Part shown: positions 5,105 to 10,676 of the stretch, one piece after another | Numbering within the stretch: position 1 is the stretch's first letter | How the letters are laid out: the number at the start of each line of letters is the position of its first letter | Origin: JBHIDQ01 sp046760155 | GTDB taxonomy: Bacteria > Chloroflexota > Dehalococcoidia > Dehalococcoidales > RBG-16-60-22 | Length of the DNA stretch: 10,676 nt | NCBI GenBank assembly: GCA_046760155.1 | Contig: JBHIDQ010000050.1 | Location: 1 to 10,676, forward strand | Direction: 5' to 3' | The notes under the pieces: model-generated | Told to the model about the DNA's origin: nothing | Databases searched by the model: none | The model's input: only the letters and a program-made list of their open reading frames with translations | Translations under genes and position numbers: made by a program

Positions 5105-7687
5105 CTATCCTTCTTCCGCCTTCTTCTTTAGCTCATATAGTTTGTTCAGGGCTTCCAGCGGCGTCATTGCGTCTATGTCCAGCTTTGCCAGTTCCTCTGA
5201 TAGCGGTGACTTCTGCCCGAGGAAAGATAGCTGCTGAACCGGCACCTCTTTACGCCGTCTCCGCACTGGCGGCTTGGCTGCCCGACTATCCCCCTCGAGT
5301 TCTTCTAAAACCTCTTGTGCACGGTGCACTACTGATTTGGGTAAACCAGCTAATTGTGCCACATGAATACCATAGCTCTTATCCACACCGCCGGGCACAA
5401 TCTTGTAGAGAAAGGTAACCTCACCGCCCTCCTCACTCACCGCCACGTTAAAATTCTTCACCCTGGGCAAATAACTGGCTAGCTCTACCATCTCATGGTA
5501 ATGGGTGGCAAAGAGGGTCTTCGCCCCAAGCCGGGGATAGTTATGGATATACTCGGCGACCGCCCGGGCAATGGAAAGTCCGTCATAGGTACTGGTGCCC
5601 CTCCCAATCTCGTCAAGGATAATCAGCGAGCGGGGGGTGGCATTATTCAGGATATTGGCTGCCTCAATCATCTCCACCATGAAAGTGGACTGACCGGCGG
5701 CGATGTCCTCCCCGGCACCAATTCGAGTAAAGATACGGTCAACGACGCCAATCCTTGCGCTGTCCGCAGGCACAAAGCTACCAATCTGGGCGAGCAGTAC
5801 CATCAGGGCTACCTGCCTCAAGTAGGTGGACTTCCCCGACATATTGGGACCGGTGAGCACAATCAGCTGCGCTTCTTCATTGGACAGAAAAGCATCATTG
5901 GGTACAAAGCTGCTCTCCATCAGGGTTCTCTCCACCACCGGATGGCGTCCCTGCTTGATGCTGATTTCGCTTCCCGTGGTCAACTCCGGGCGCACGTAGT
6001 TATAGCGTACGGCTACCTCCGCCAGGCTGGAGAAAACATCGAGATGCGCCAGAGCATTGGCTACCGCCAAGACGCGCTCACTGGCGGTGGCCACCTGACG
6101 GCAGACTCGCTGAAACAGGGTTGTCTCTAACTCCGCAATTTTGTCCCGGGCATTCAAAATCAGCGACTCATATTCTTTTAGCTCTGCGGTGAAGAAACGC
6201 TCCCCGCCCACCAGCGTCTGCTTCCTGATATAGTCCTGAGGCACCTGCTTGAGGTTCGCTTTAGATACCTCAATATAATAGCCGAAGACATTGTTGAAAC
6301 CTATCTTCAGCGATTTTATTCCGGTTCTTTCCCGCTCCTGGCGCTCCAGATTGGCCAGGTACTGCTTGGCATTTTTCGCTGCCAGACGCAGGCTGTCCAG
6401 TTCCTCGGAAAAACCTTGCCTGATTACTTCACCCTCACCCAGACTGGAAGACGGCTCGTCGACGATTGCCTCCGCAATCAAATCAATCACCTCCGGGCGG
6501 GGCTTGAGTTCATCTTTGAGCCAGTCTACTTGCCTACCGCTCCCGTTCTCCAGTATTTCACTCAGCTTGGGTATTACTTCTAAACTGTGCCGCAGGGTAA
6601 CTAACTCGCGGGGAATGGCAATATTACTCCTCACCCGATTAATCAGCCGCTCCAGGTCAGCCACCTCCCCCAGCAAGGCAATCGTCTGATTGCGCGCCAG
6701 GGTATTATCACTGAACCAGCTAATGGCATCCTGCCGTCGAATTAGTTCCGTTATGTCAAGTAAAGGCTGACCCAACCACCTCTTGAGCAATCTACCCCCG
6801 ACCGCCGTCTTGGTCAGGTCAATAACTGACAGGAGCGAGCCCTCAACCGCTCCAGTACGACTGGTCTGGAAAAGCTCCAGGTTGCGCTGGGTCTGCACGT
6901 CCAGCGCCATGAATGCAGCCGTGGCATAGGTAGCAAGGCGACTGACTTGCCCCAGACCACCCTTCTGTGTTTCCTGAATATAATGGATGACCGCGCCCGC
7001 GGCACTTATCGCCAGCGGCAGATGGCTACAACCATAACCGTCAAGAGTCGCCACGCCAAAGTGGTCAAGCAAAGTTTGACGCGCTATCTCCAGTTCAAAC
7101 CAGTAATCATCAAGGCGGGTTACCGGTGCCGCTAAGCCTAAATCAGACAATTCGGCACCTTTAGCGGCAATGACCTCCGATGGTTTAAGCCGCTCCAATT
7201 CGGTAACTACTCGCTCTAGTGGTAGCTCGGTAGTGGCAAACTCACTGGTGGTGATGTCGACATAGGCCAGCCCCACCGCCCCCTCACCCACCACCAGGCT
7301 GGTCAGATAGTTATTCTTCTTGCTATCAAGGAGGCCTGGTTCAACCACCGTACCCGGCGTTACCAGTCGGACGACTTCACGCTCGACCAGTCCTCTGGTC
7401 TCACCTGATTTGGTTACTTGCTCGCAGATTGCTACCTTGTACCCACGATTGATTAGCCTTGCCAGATAGTTATCCAGAGCATGGTAAGGTATACCCGCCA
7501 GCGGCACCTTATTCCCCTTACCCATCTCCCTGGAGGTCAGCACAATCTCCAGTTCCCGCGAGGTAATTTTGGCGTCCTCATCAAAGGTCTCGTAGAAATC
7601 TCCCAGGCGGAAGAGGACAATTGCCTGGGGATATTTCCGCTTAATCCTGAGATACTGCTGCCGGATGGGAGTTGAACCTTCTCTCAT
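5105..7687 (-). CDS. mutS: DNA mismatch repair protein MutS
   Basis: This is a full-length MutS1 of 860 aa that recognises mismatches and small loops in newly replicated DNA and acts as an ATP-driven sliding clamp. Domains in order are the mismatch-binding domain with the FxE motif F31/E33 in GDFYETF (29-35), connector, lever/clamp (about 255-560, with FNNVFGYYIEVSKA at 464-477), and the ATPase. Walker A is TGPNMSGKST (612-621), Walker B is LIILDEIGRGTST (688-700) and the switch motif is FATHYHE (726-732). A helix-turn-helix dimerisation region follows near 780-798. QLSFL (819-823) matches the beta-clamp-binding motif seen in other MutS C-termini. The start is supported by the family-like TPIRQQYL context, but no SD is visible and a -10-like box lies only 9 nt upstream. 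No mutL is adjacent. The gene stands alone between two terminators. Confidence 0.97.
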   Translation of the reverse strand: MREGSTPIRQQYLRIKRKYPQAIVLFRLGDFYETFDEDAKITSRELEIVLTSREMGKGNKVPLAGIPYHALDNYLARLINRGYKVAICEQVTKSGETRGLVEREVVRLVTPGTVVEPGLLDSKKNNYLTSLVVGEGAVGLAYVDITTSEFATTELPLERVVTELERLKPSEVIAAKGAELSDLGLAAPVTRLDDYWFELEIARQTLLDHFGVATLDGYGCSHLPLAISAAGAVIHYIQETQKGGLGQVSRLATYATAAFMALDVQTQRNLELFQTSRTGAVEGSLLSVIDLTKTAVGGRLLKRWLGQPLLDITELIRRQDAISWFSDNTLARNQTIALLGEVADLERLINRVRSNIAIPRELVTLRHSLEVIPKLSEILENGSGRQVDWLKDELKPRPEVIDLIAEAIVDEPSSSLGEGEVIRQGFSEELDSLRLAAKNAKQYLANLERQERERTGIKSLKIGFNNVFGYYIEVSKANLKQVPQDYIRKQTLVGGERFFTAELKEYESLILNARDKIAELETTLFQRVCRQVATASERVLAVANALAHLDVFSSLAEVAVRYNYVRPELTTGSEISIKQGRHPVVERTLMESSFVPNDAFLSNEEAQLIVLTGPNMSGKSTYLRQVALMVLLAQIGSFVPADSARIGVVDRIFTRIGAGEDIAAGQSTFMVEMIEAANILNNATPRSLIILDEIGRGTSTYDGLSIARAVAEYIHNYPRLGAKTLFATHYHEMVELASYLPRVKNFNVAVSEEGGEVTFLYKIVPGGVDKSYGIHVAQLAGLPKSVVHRAQEVLEELEGDSRAAKPPVRRRRKEVPVQQLSFLGQKSPLSEELAKLDIDAMTPLEALNKLYELKKKAEEG

Positions 7688-7696
7688 CTTGAGTCT

Positions 7697-7702
7697 ATTC
7701 TA
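7697..7702 (-). promoter_or_regulatory. Possible -10 box of mutS
   Basis: TAGAAT on the - strand (5 of 6 matches to TATAAT) lies 9 nt before the mutS ATG, with only a poor -35 (TTTATT, 17-nt spacer). If used, the transcript would start at about 7690, giving an almost leaderless mRNA. This would fit the missing SD. The evidence is weak. Confidence 0.3.
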
Positions 7703-7710
7703 CTAGAATT

Positions 7711-7752
7711 TTAAACTAAAATAAAAGGAAGCGAGTTATTGCCCGCTTCCTT
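7711..7752 (-). terminator. Rho-independent terminator of the 78-aa membrane protein gene
   Basis: On the - strand, AAGGAAGCG (7752-7744) pairs exactly with CGCTTCCTT (7733-7725) across a 10-nt loop, and is followed by the T-rich TTATTTTAGTTT. It lies 25 nt after the stop codon of the 78-aa gene. Its T-rich tail overlaps the expected mutS promoter region. Confidence 0.78.
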
Positions 7753-7777
7753 ATCGCTTTACGGGGGCTAATCTATT

Positions 7778-8014
7778 TTAAGGCTTATCTTGAACCAGAA
7801 CTTTTATCATTACCTGTTCTGTGTCTGCTCTGGGCTTTGCCGATTTAACTGAAGCTACCTGGCTTAAAGCCACACCAAGCCCGAAGACGCCAACGAAAGT
7901 GGTCATGATTCTCTCCGACCCCGGCATTGGCCATAGCCAGGCTAACAACAAAACGGTAATGCCCGCTATACCGAATAGTACCATCAGCAATATGCCCAGC
8001 GATTTATCTCGCAT
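7778..8014 (-). CDS. Small two-helix membrane protein, unknown function
   Basis: This 78-aa protein has two hydrophobic segments, about residues 7-27 and 36-54, joined by a short loop with WPMPGSER. A basic and polar tail (KSAKPRADTEQ...) follows. By the positive-inside rule the tail and N-terminus (MRDK) are probably cytoplasmic. I recognise no family or catalytic motif. It looks real because it has a good SD (GGGAGG, 8029-8024, 9 nt before the ATG), its own terminator, and a -10-like TATAGT at 8050-8045. It is flanked by terminators on both sides, so it is probably a single-gene transcript. Similar small DUF-like membrane proteins are common in anaerobic bacteria, and their role is unknown. 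Confidence 0.72.
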   Translation of the reverse strand: MRDKSLGILLMVLFGIAGITVLLLAWLWPMPGSERIMTTFVGVFGLGVALSQVASVKSAKPRADTEQVMIKVLVQDKP

Positions 8015-8083
8015 TGCCTTTAGCCTCCCGTTTCAATTCCTTTCACTATATAAAACGACCAAGAAACCATTTGGTTACTGGTG

Positions 8084-8112
8084 TTTGGCGAAGTTTTGCC
8101 AAAAATTTTGGC
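8084..8112. promoter_or_regulatory. Operator-like cluster of TTTGGC/GCCAAA half-sites
   Basis: TTTGGC (8084-8089) is followed by the perfect odd palindrome GCCAAAAATTTTGGC (8098-8112), so three alternating half-sites occur in 29 bp. They lie about 46-74 nt upstream of the start point implied by the -10 candidate of the 78-aa gene, a position typical of an activator or upstream operator. No regulator can be named. Confidence 0.35.
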
Positions 8113-8129
8113 TAAAAAAGGGGTGTTTA

Positions 8130-8215
8130 TCTACCCCACCCTCTTCAGTTTTTGACTGTTTGACCCCACTTTTCTTGTCATTGCGAGCCCTTCCGCAGAA
8201 GGGCGAAGCAATCTC
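8130..8215 (+). repeat. Compound repeat unit A (C-rich leader plus modular repeat copy 2)
   Basis: The unit opens with TCTACCCCACCCTCTT (8130-8145) and ends with GTCATTGCGAG, a core and CGAAGCAATCTCT (8177-8215). The core is a perfect hairpin, GCCCTTC (8187-8193), loop CGCA, GAAGGGC (8198-8204). The same opening and closing sequences recur 91 bp later in unit B, but the middle portion and the core differ. Confidence 0.8.
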
Positions 8216-8220
8216 TCTTG

Positions 8221-8296
8221 TCTACCCCACCCTCTTAGTCCCCCTCTCCTCAAACTTTCTTGTCATTGCGAGGAGCGGAGCGACGAAGCAATCTCT
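8221..8296 (+). repeat. Compound repeat unit B (C-rich leader plus modular repeat copy 3)
   Basis: The unit opens with TCTACCCCACCCTCTT (8221-8236), identical to unit A, then AGTCCCCCTCTCCT, which matches the left arm of the terminator at 3942-3956 in large part. It closes with GTCATTGCGAG, a GAGCG-rich core identical to copy 1 at 49-83, and CGAAGCAATCTCT (to 8296). Confidence 0.8.
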
Positions 8297-8310
8297 AACG
8301 GCAATTGTAT

Positions 8311-8338
8311 GAGATTGCTTCGCTTCGCTCGCAATGAC
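8311..8338 (-). repeat. Modular repeat copy 4, inverted
   Basis: Read on the - strand this is GTCATTGCGAG, a six-base shorter core, then CGAAGCAATCTC. It faces copy 3 across a 14-nt spacer (8297-8310), so copies 3 and 4 can pair over their arms into a long imperfect hairpin. Confidence 0.78.
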
Positions 8339-8354
8339 CCGCCGGGAAGAGAGG

Positions 8355-8387
8355 GAAGACAAAGAAAGAGGGGCTTTCGCCCCTCTT
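8355..8387 (-). terminator. Rho-independent terminator of nfnA-gltA
   Basis: On the - strand, AAGAGGGGC (8387-8379), a GAAA tetraloop and GCCCCTCTT (8374-8366) form a perfect 9-bp stem. The T-rich TCTTTGTCTT follows. The stem begins 28 nt after the gltA stop codon. The GNRA-type loop should make it stable. Confidence 0.82.
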
Positions 8388-8415
8388 GAACACCCCTCGT
8401 AATATTGATCTGAAA

Positions 8416-9810
8416 CTACTCGCCCCTTAAATACTTATCTATGTCGGCGGCGGCGCGCTTACCAGCACCCATGGCGCTGATCACTGTCGCCGCGCCGGTC
8501 ACAATGTCACCACCCGCCCAAACCTTGTTTTTCTTTGTCATGCCCGTGGTCTCATCAGCCACCACGGTGCCTCGCTTGGCAGTTTCCAGACCCGGAGTTG
8601 TCTGGGCAATGAGGGGGTTGGGGGTGGTACCCAGCGCCACGATGACCACATCAACATCAATGGTAAACTCACTACCCTCTTTCACGATGGGACGGCGCCG
8701 GCCGCTCTCATCAGGCTCACCCAGCTCCATCTCGTAACACTCCATTTGAACCACATTGTTCTGCTCATCACCAAAAAATTGCTTGGGGTTAGTCAGCAGC
8801 TTGAAAATGATACCTTCCTCTTTGGCATTCTCCACTTCCTCACGCCGGGCCGGCAGTTCCACCTCAGAGCGACGGTAGATAATGTAGACTTTTTCCGCAC
8901 CAAGCCGCAGAGCACACCGGGCGGAATCCATGGCCACATTGCCACCCCCAATCACGGCTACCCTGCGCCCAATTCTGACTGGAGTATCATACTCAGGAAA
9001 CAGGTACGCCTTCATCAGATTGACCCGGGTGAGGAATTCATTGGCCGAGTAAATACCATTAAGGTTTTCACCGGGACAACCCAGGAACATGGGTAGTCCC
9101 GCGCCAGTGCCCAGGAAAACGGCTTCATAACCGTTGCTGAGCAACTCGTCAATGGTGACCAATTTACCGACTACCGAATCTAACTGAATCTCCACTCCCA
9201 GAGAGGCAACATAATTAACTTCGTTTTGCACTATGTCTTTCGGTAACCTGAATTCGGGAATGCCATACATCAACACCCCACCCGCCACATGCAGTGCCTC
9301 AAAGATGGTAACGCCATGCCCCAGCTTGGCTAGGTCCGCCGCCGCGGTAAGTCCCGCTGGCCCCGAACCAACTACGGCCACTTTCTTACCACTTGGTGGC
9401 GCTGGCTTTACTGGTAAAGCTCCCATATGCTCCCGCTCCCAGTCCGCCACATAGCGCTCCAGACGACCGATAGCGACCTGCCCGCCTTTTTTCGCTAGAG
9501 TGCAGACCTCCTCGCACTGCGTCTCCTGAGGGCAAACCCGTCCGCAGATGCCAGGTAATGAGTTCTTGCTCTTCATTATCCTGACCGCTTCCTCCATATT
9601 GCCATCCCGTAAGGCAAGGATAAATTCGGGAATATCTACCTCCACCGGGCACCCTGCCTTGCAGGGGTGTTTGGGACACTGGATGCAGCGCTCGGCTTCC
9701 TCCATAGCCTGCTCAAGGCTATAACCCAAAGCCACTTCATTATAATTTTTCGCCCGTACCTCCGGCTTCTGCCTGGGCATCTCCACTCGGTTTAAATTAA
9801 CTTTCGCCAT
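8416..9810 (-). CDS. gltA: GltA/NfnB-type NADPH flavoprotein with two Fe-S clusters
   Basis: This 464-aa soluble flavoprotein is of the glutamate synthase small-subunit family in its homologous stand-alone form (GltA/NfnB/SudA). An N-terminal Fe-S domain carries C42, C45, C50, C54 and C89, C93, C99, C103, for two [4Fe-4S] clusters. It is followed by the FAD-binding GSGPAG (148-153) and the NADPH-binding GGGNVA (288-293), then a C-terminal FAD segment near AGGDIVTGAATV. In Thermotoga and Clostridium the partner pair NfnA/NfnB couples NADH, NADPH and ferredoxin by electron bifurcation. In Pyrococcus, SudAB reduces polysulfide. Here the NfnA-like gene lies 5 nt upstream, and no large glutamate synthase subunit is visible. 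NfnB is therefore the better functional reading than glutamate synthase. Start context: the SD GGAGGT is 11 nt upstream, inside nfnA. Confidence 0.92.
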   Translation of the reverse strand: MAKVNLNRVEMPRQKPEVRAKNYNEVALGYSLEQAMEEAERCIQCPKHPCKAGCPVEVDIPEFILALRDGNMEEAVRIMKSKNSLPGICGRVCPQETQCEEVCTLAKKGGQVAIGRLERYVADWEREHMGALPVKPAPPSGKKVAVVGSGPAGLTAAADLAKLGHGVTIFEALHVAGGVLMYGIPEFRLPKDIVQNEVNYVASLGVEIQLDSVVGKLVTIDELLSNGYEAVFLGTGAGLPMFLGCPGENLNGIYSANEFLTRVNLMKAYLFPEYDTPVRIGRRVAVIGGGNVAMDSARCALRLGAEKVYIIYRRSEVELPARREEVENAKEEGIIFKLLTNPKQFFGDEQNNVVQMECYEMELGEPDESGRRRPIVKEGSEFTIDVDVVIVALGTTPNPLIAQTTPGLETAKRGTVVADETTGMTKKNKVWAGGDIVTGAATVISAMGAGKRAAADIDKYLRGE

Positions 9811-9815
9811 GGCTA

Positions 9816-10676
9816 CTAATTACCTCCGGACGCCAATTTAGCATGTTCACCGCATTGAGACTGCCACTGCTCGAGAGACCGCTTTTCTTCCTCAAGGTAG
9901 GTCTTCTGACGGGCAAAGAGCAAATCCCAGTCCACCTGATGCCCGTCAAAATCAGGCCCATCGACACAGGTAAATTTGGTCTGCCCGCCAACCGATACCC
10001 GGCAACAACCGCACATGCCGGTGCCATCAACCATTATTGGATTCAGACTGACAATAGTTTTCACCCCGAATGGCTCGGTGGTTTTGGCACAGAACTTCAT
10101 CATGATGCTTGGCCCGATGGCGATGACCCGGTCAATCTTCTCACTGCTTTCCACCAGTTCTTTCAGTGGTTCCGTTACCAGCCCTTTACGCGCATACGAG
10201 CCGTCATCGGTGGTCACGATTAGCTGGTCGCTGACACTGCGTAGCTCGTCTTCCCAGAAGAGCAGGTCCTTATTGCGCGCCCCGAGGATGGAAATAACCT
10301 TGTTGCCTTTCTGCTGCAGCGCTCTGGCGATAGGCACCACCACCGCCACGGCAAAGCCACCGGCAACACAGCAGACGGTACCGAATTTTTCAATATGCGT
10401 CGGTATTCCTAATGGCCCCACAAAATCAGCAATGGCATCACCCGTGCCCAGCGTCGCCAAGCGACGGGTAGTCGTCCCCACCTCCATACATACCACGGTG
10501 ACGCTGCCCTCTTCCCGGTCCCAGTCCGCCACCGTCAATGGAATACGCTCACCCCTTTCATCAATCCGGATAACTACAAACTGTCCGGGCTGTGCTTTTT
10601 TCGCCACCGCCGGCGCCTCAATCTTAAAGAGATGGATATTGGGCACTAGGTCTTCCCTCTGCAGTATCTTATACAT
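9816..10676 (-). CDS. nfnA: NfnA/SudB-type ferredoxin:NADP+ reductase subunit
   Basis: This 286-aa FAD and [2Fe-2S] subunit partners GltA/NfnB. The N-terminus MYKILQRE is family-like, so the ORF appears complete although its ATG is the last base triplet of the window and its promoter is unseen. Evidence: FAD-contacting RIPLTVADWD (44-53), GDAIADFVGPLG (79-90), a nucleotide-binding loop VAGGFAVAVVVPIARAL (104-120), TDDGSYARKG (156-165), and the cluster site with D217, C222, C224, C225 and C237 in the DGTGMCGCC and FTCVDGPDFDG segments. In Thermotoga NfnA the cluster is reported to use three Cys and one Asp, which D217 could supply. Two conserved Gly positions in the nucleotide loop are Ala here. 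SudB or a PyrK-like reductase are the alternatives, but the gltA neighbour favours NfnA/SudB. Confidence 0.88.
   Translation of the reverse strand: MYKILQREDLVPNIHLFKIEAPAVAKKAQPGQFVVIRIDERGERIPLTVADWDREEGSVTVVCMEVGTTTRRLATLGTGDAIADFVGPLGIPTHIEKFGTVCCVAGGFAVAVVVPIARALQQKGNKVISILGARNKDLLFWEDELRSVSDQLIVTTDDGSYARKGLVTEPLKELVESSEKIDRVIAIGPSIMMKFCAKTTEPFGVKTIVSLNPIMVDGTGMCGCCRVSVGGQTKFTCVDGPDFDGHQVDWDLLFARQKTYLEEEKRSLEQWQSQCGEHAKLASGGN
9822..9827 (-). promoter_or_regulatory. SD of gltA embedded in the end of nfnA
   Basis: GGAGGT on the - strand codes for the Gly-Gly before the last Asn of NfnA and lies 11 nt before the gltA ATG. The two genes are separated by 5 nt. This arrangement suggests translational coupling and near-equal amounts of the two subunits. 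The spacing is a little long for an ideal SD. Confidence 0.6.

Larger units (their letters stand above)
8015..8415. other. 401-bp gene-free region rich in repeats
   Basis: This gap lies between the 78-aa gene and gltA, both on the - strand. From left to right it holds the SD and -10 candidate of the 78-aa gene (8024-8050), an A/T-rich operator-like palindrome cluster (8084-8112), two direct compound repeat units (8130-8215 and 8221-8296), an inverted repeat copy (8311-8338) and the gltA terminator (8355-8387). Long open frames across it are repeat-driven and carry no protein features. Confidence 0.75.

Noticed and set aside
5495..6130. 211-aa open frame on the + strand inside mutS
   Set aside because: It lies wholly antisense to the MutS ATPase domain, whose motifs are intact. 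The translation has no recognisable feature.
7821..8312. 163-aa open frame on the + strand across the 78-aa gene and repeats
   Set aside because: Half is antisense to the 78-aa gene and half runs through repeat units. It has no SD or domain.
8130..8338. CRISPR array
   Set aside because: Repeats are few, differ in core and orientation, and have no regular spacers. No cas gene is present.
9843..10223. 126-aa open frame on the + strand inside nfnA
   Set aside because: It is antisense to the nfnA coding region, which has clear family motifs throughout.

Overview
The window looks like ordinary chromosome from an anaerobic bacterium of moderate GC content. My best guess is the Chloroflexota, class Dehalococcoidia or a relative. 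That guess rests on gene content and intergenic style: an NfnAB/SudAB-type flavoprotein pair, a PlsY with a GDGNPGAAN motif, a pyruvate-kinase-C-domain-like stand-alone protein, and C-rich plus 'CATTGCGAG...CGAAGCAATC' intergenic repeats. No marker gene fixes the taxonomy.

Layout. Positions 1-179 hold a repeat copy and a promoter. A + strand block follows. plsY (180-806) and a membrane-anchored GT2 glycosyltransferase (829-1977) form one probable membrane-lipid or lipid-glycosylation operon. A separate promoter at 2005-2034 then starts a three-gene unit: an FAH-family hydrolase/isomerase (2043-2792), a pyruvate-kinase-alpha/beta-like protein (2824-3387) and a PPC/DUF296 protein (3421-3903). 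It ends at a perfect 15-bp terminator hairpin (3942-3983). From 4101 to the right edge everything is on the - strand. In transcription order from the right these are nfnA (10676-9816), gltA/nfnB (9810-8416) with its terminator, a repeat-rich 401-bp gap, a 78-aa two-helix membrane protein (8014-7778) with a terminator, mutS (7687-5105) with a terminator, and an alpha/beta hydrolase (4922-4101). The + and - blocks converge in the 3904-4100 gap.

How the genes work together. NfnA and GltA/NfnB are adjacent, coupled, and most likely form an NADH-dependent reduced ferredoxin:NADP+ oxidoreductase or a sulfide-dehydrogenase-like complex, not a glutamate synthase. PlsY makes lysophosphatidate, and the glycosyltransferase next to it may act on a membrane lipid or isoprenoid. 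The FAH/PK-like/PPC trio has no known joint function and is the best candidate here for an uncharacterised module. MutS is a full-length mismatch-repair ATPase with no mutL beside it.

I found no CRISPR array, tRNA, rRNA, transposase or phage gene. The most unusual non-coding content is a family of modular repeats with constant arms and a variable core. Two tandem compound units and one inverted copy lie at 8130-8338, another copy is at 49-83, and a related C-rich terminator-like module is at 3929-3983.
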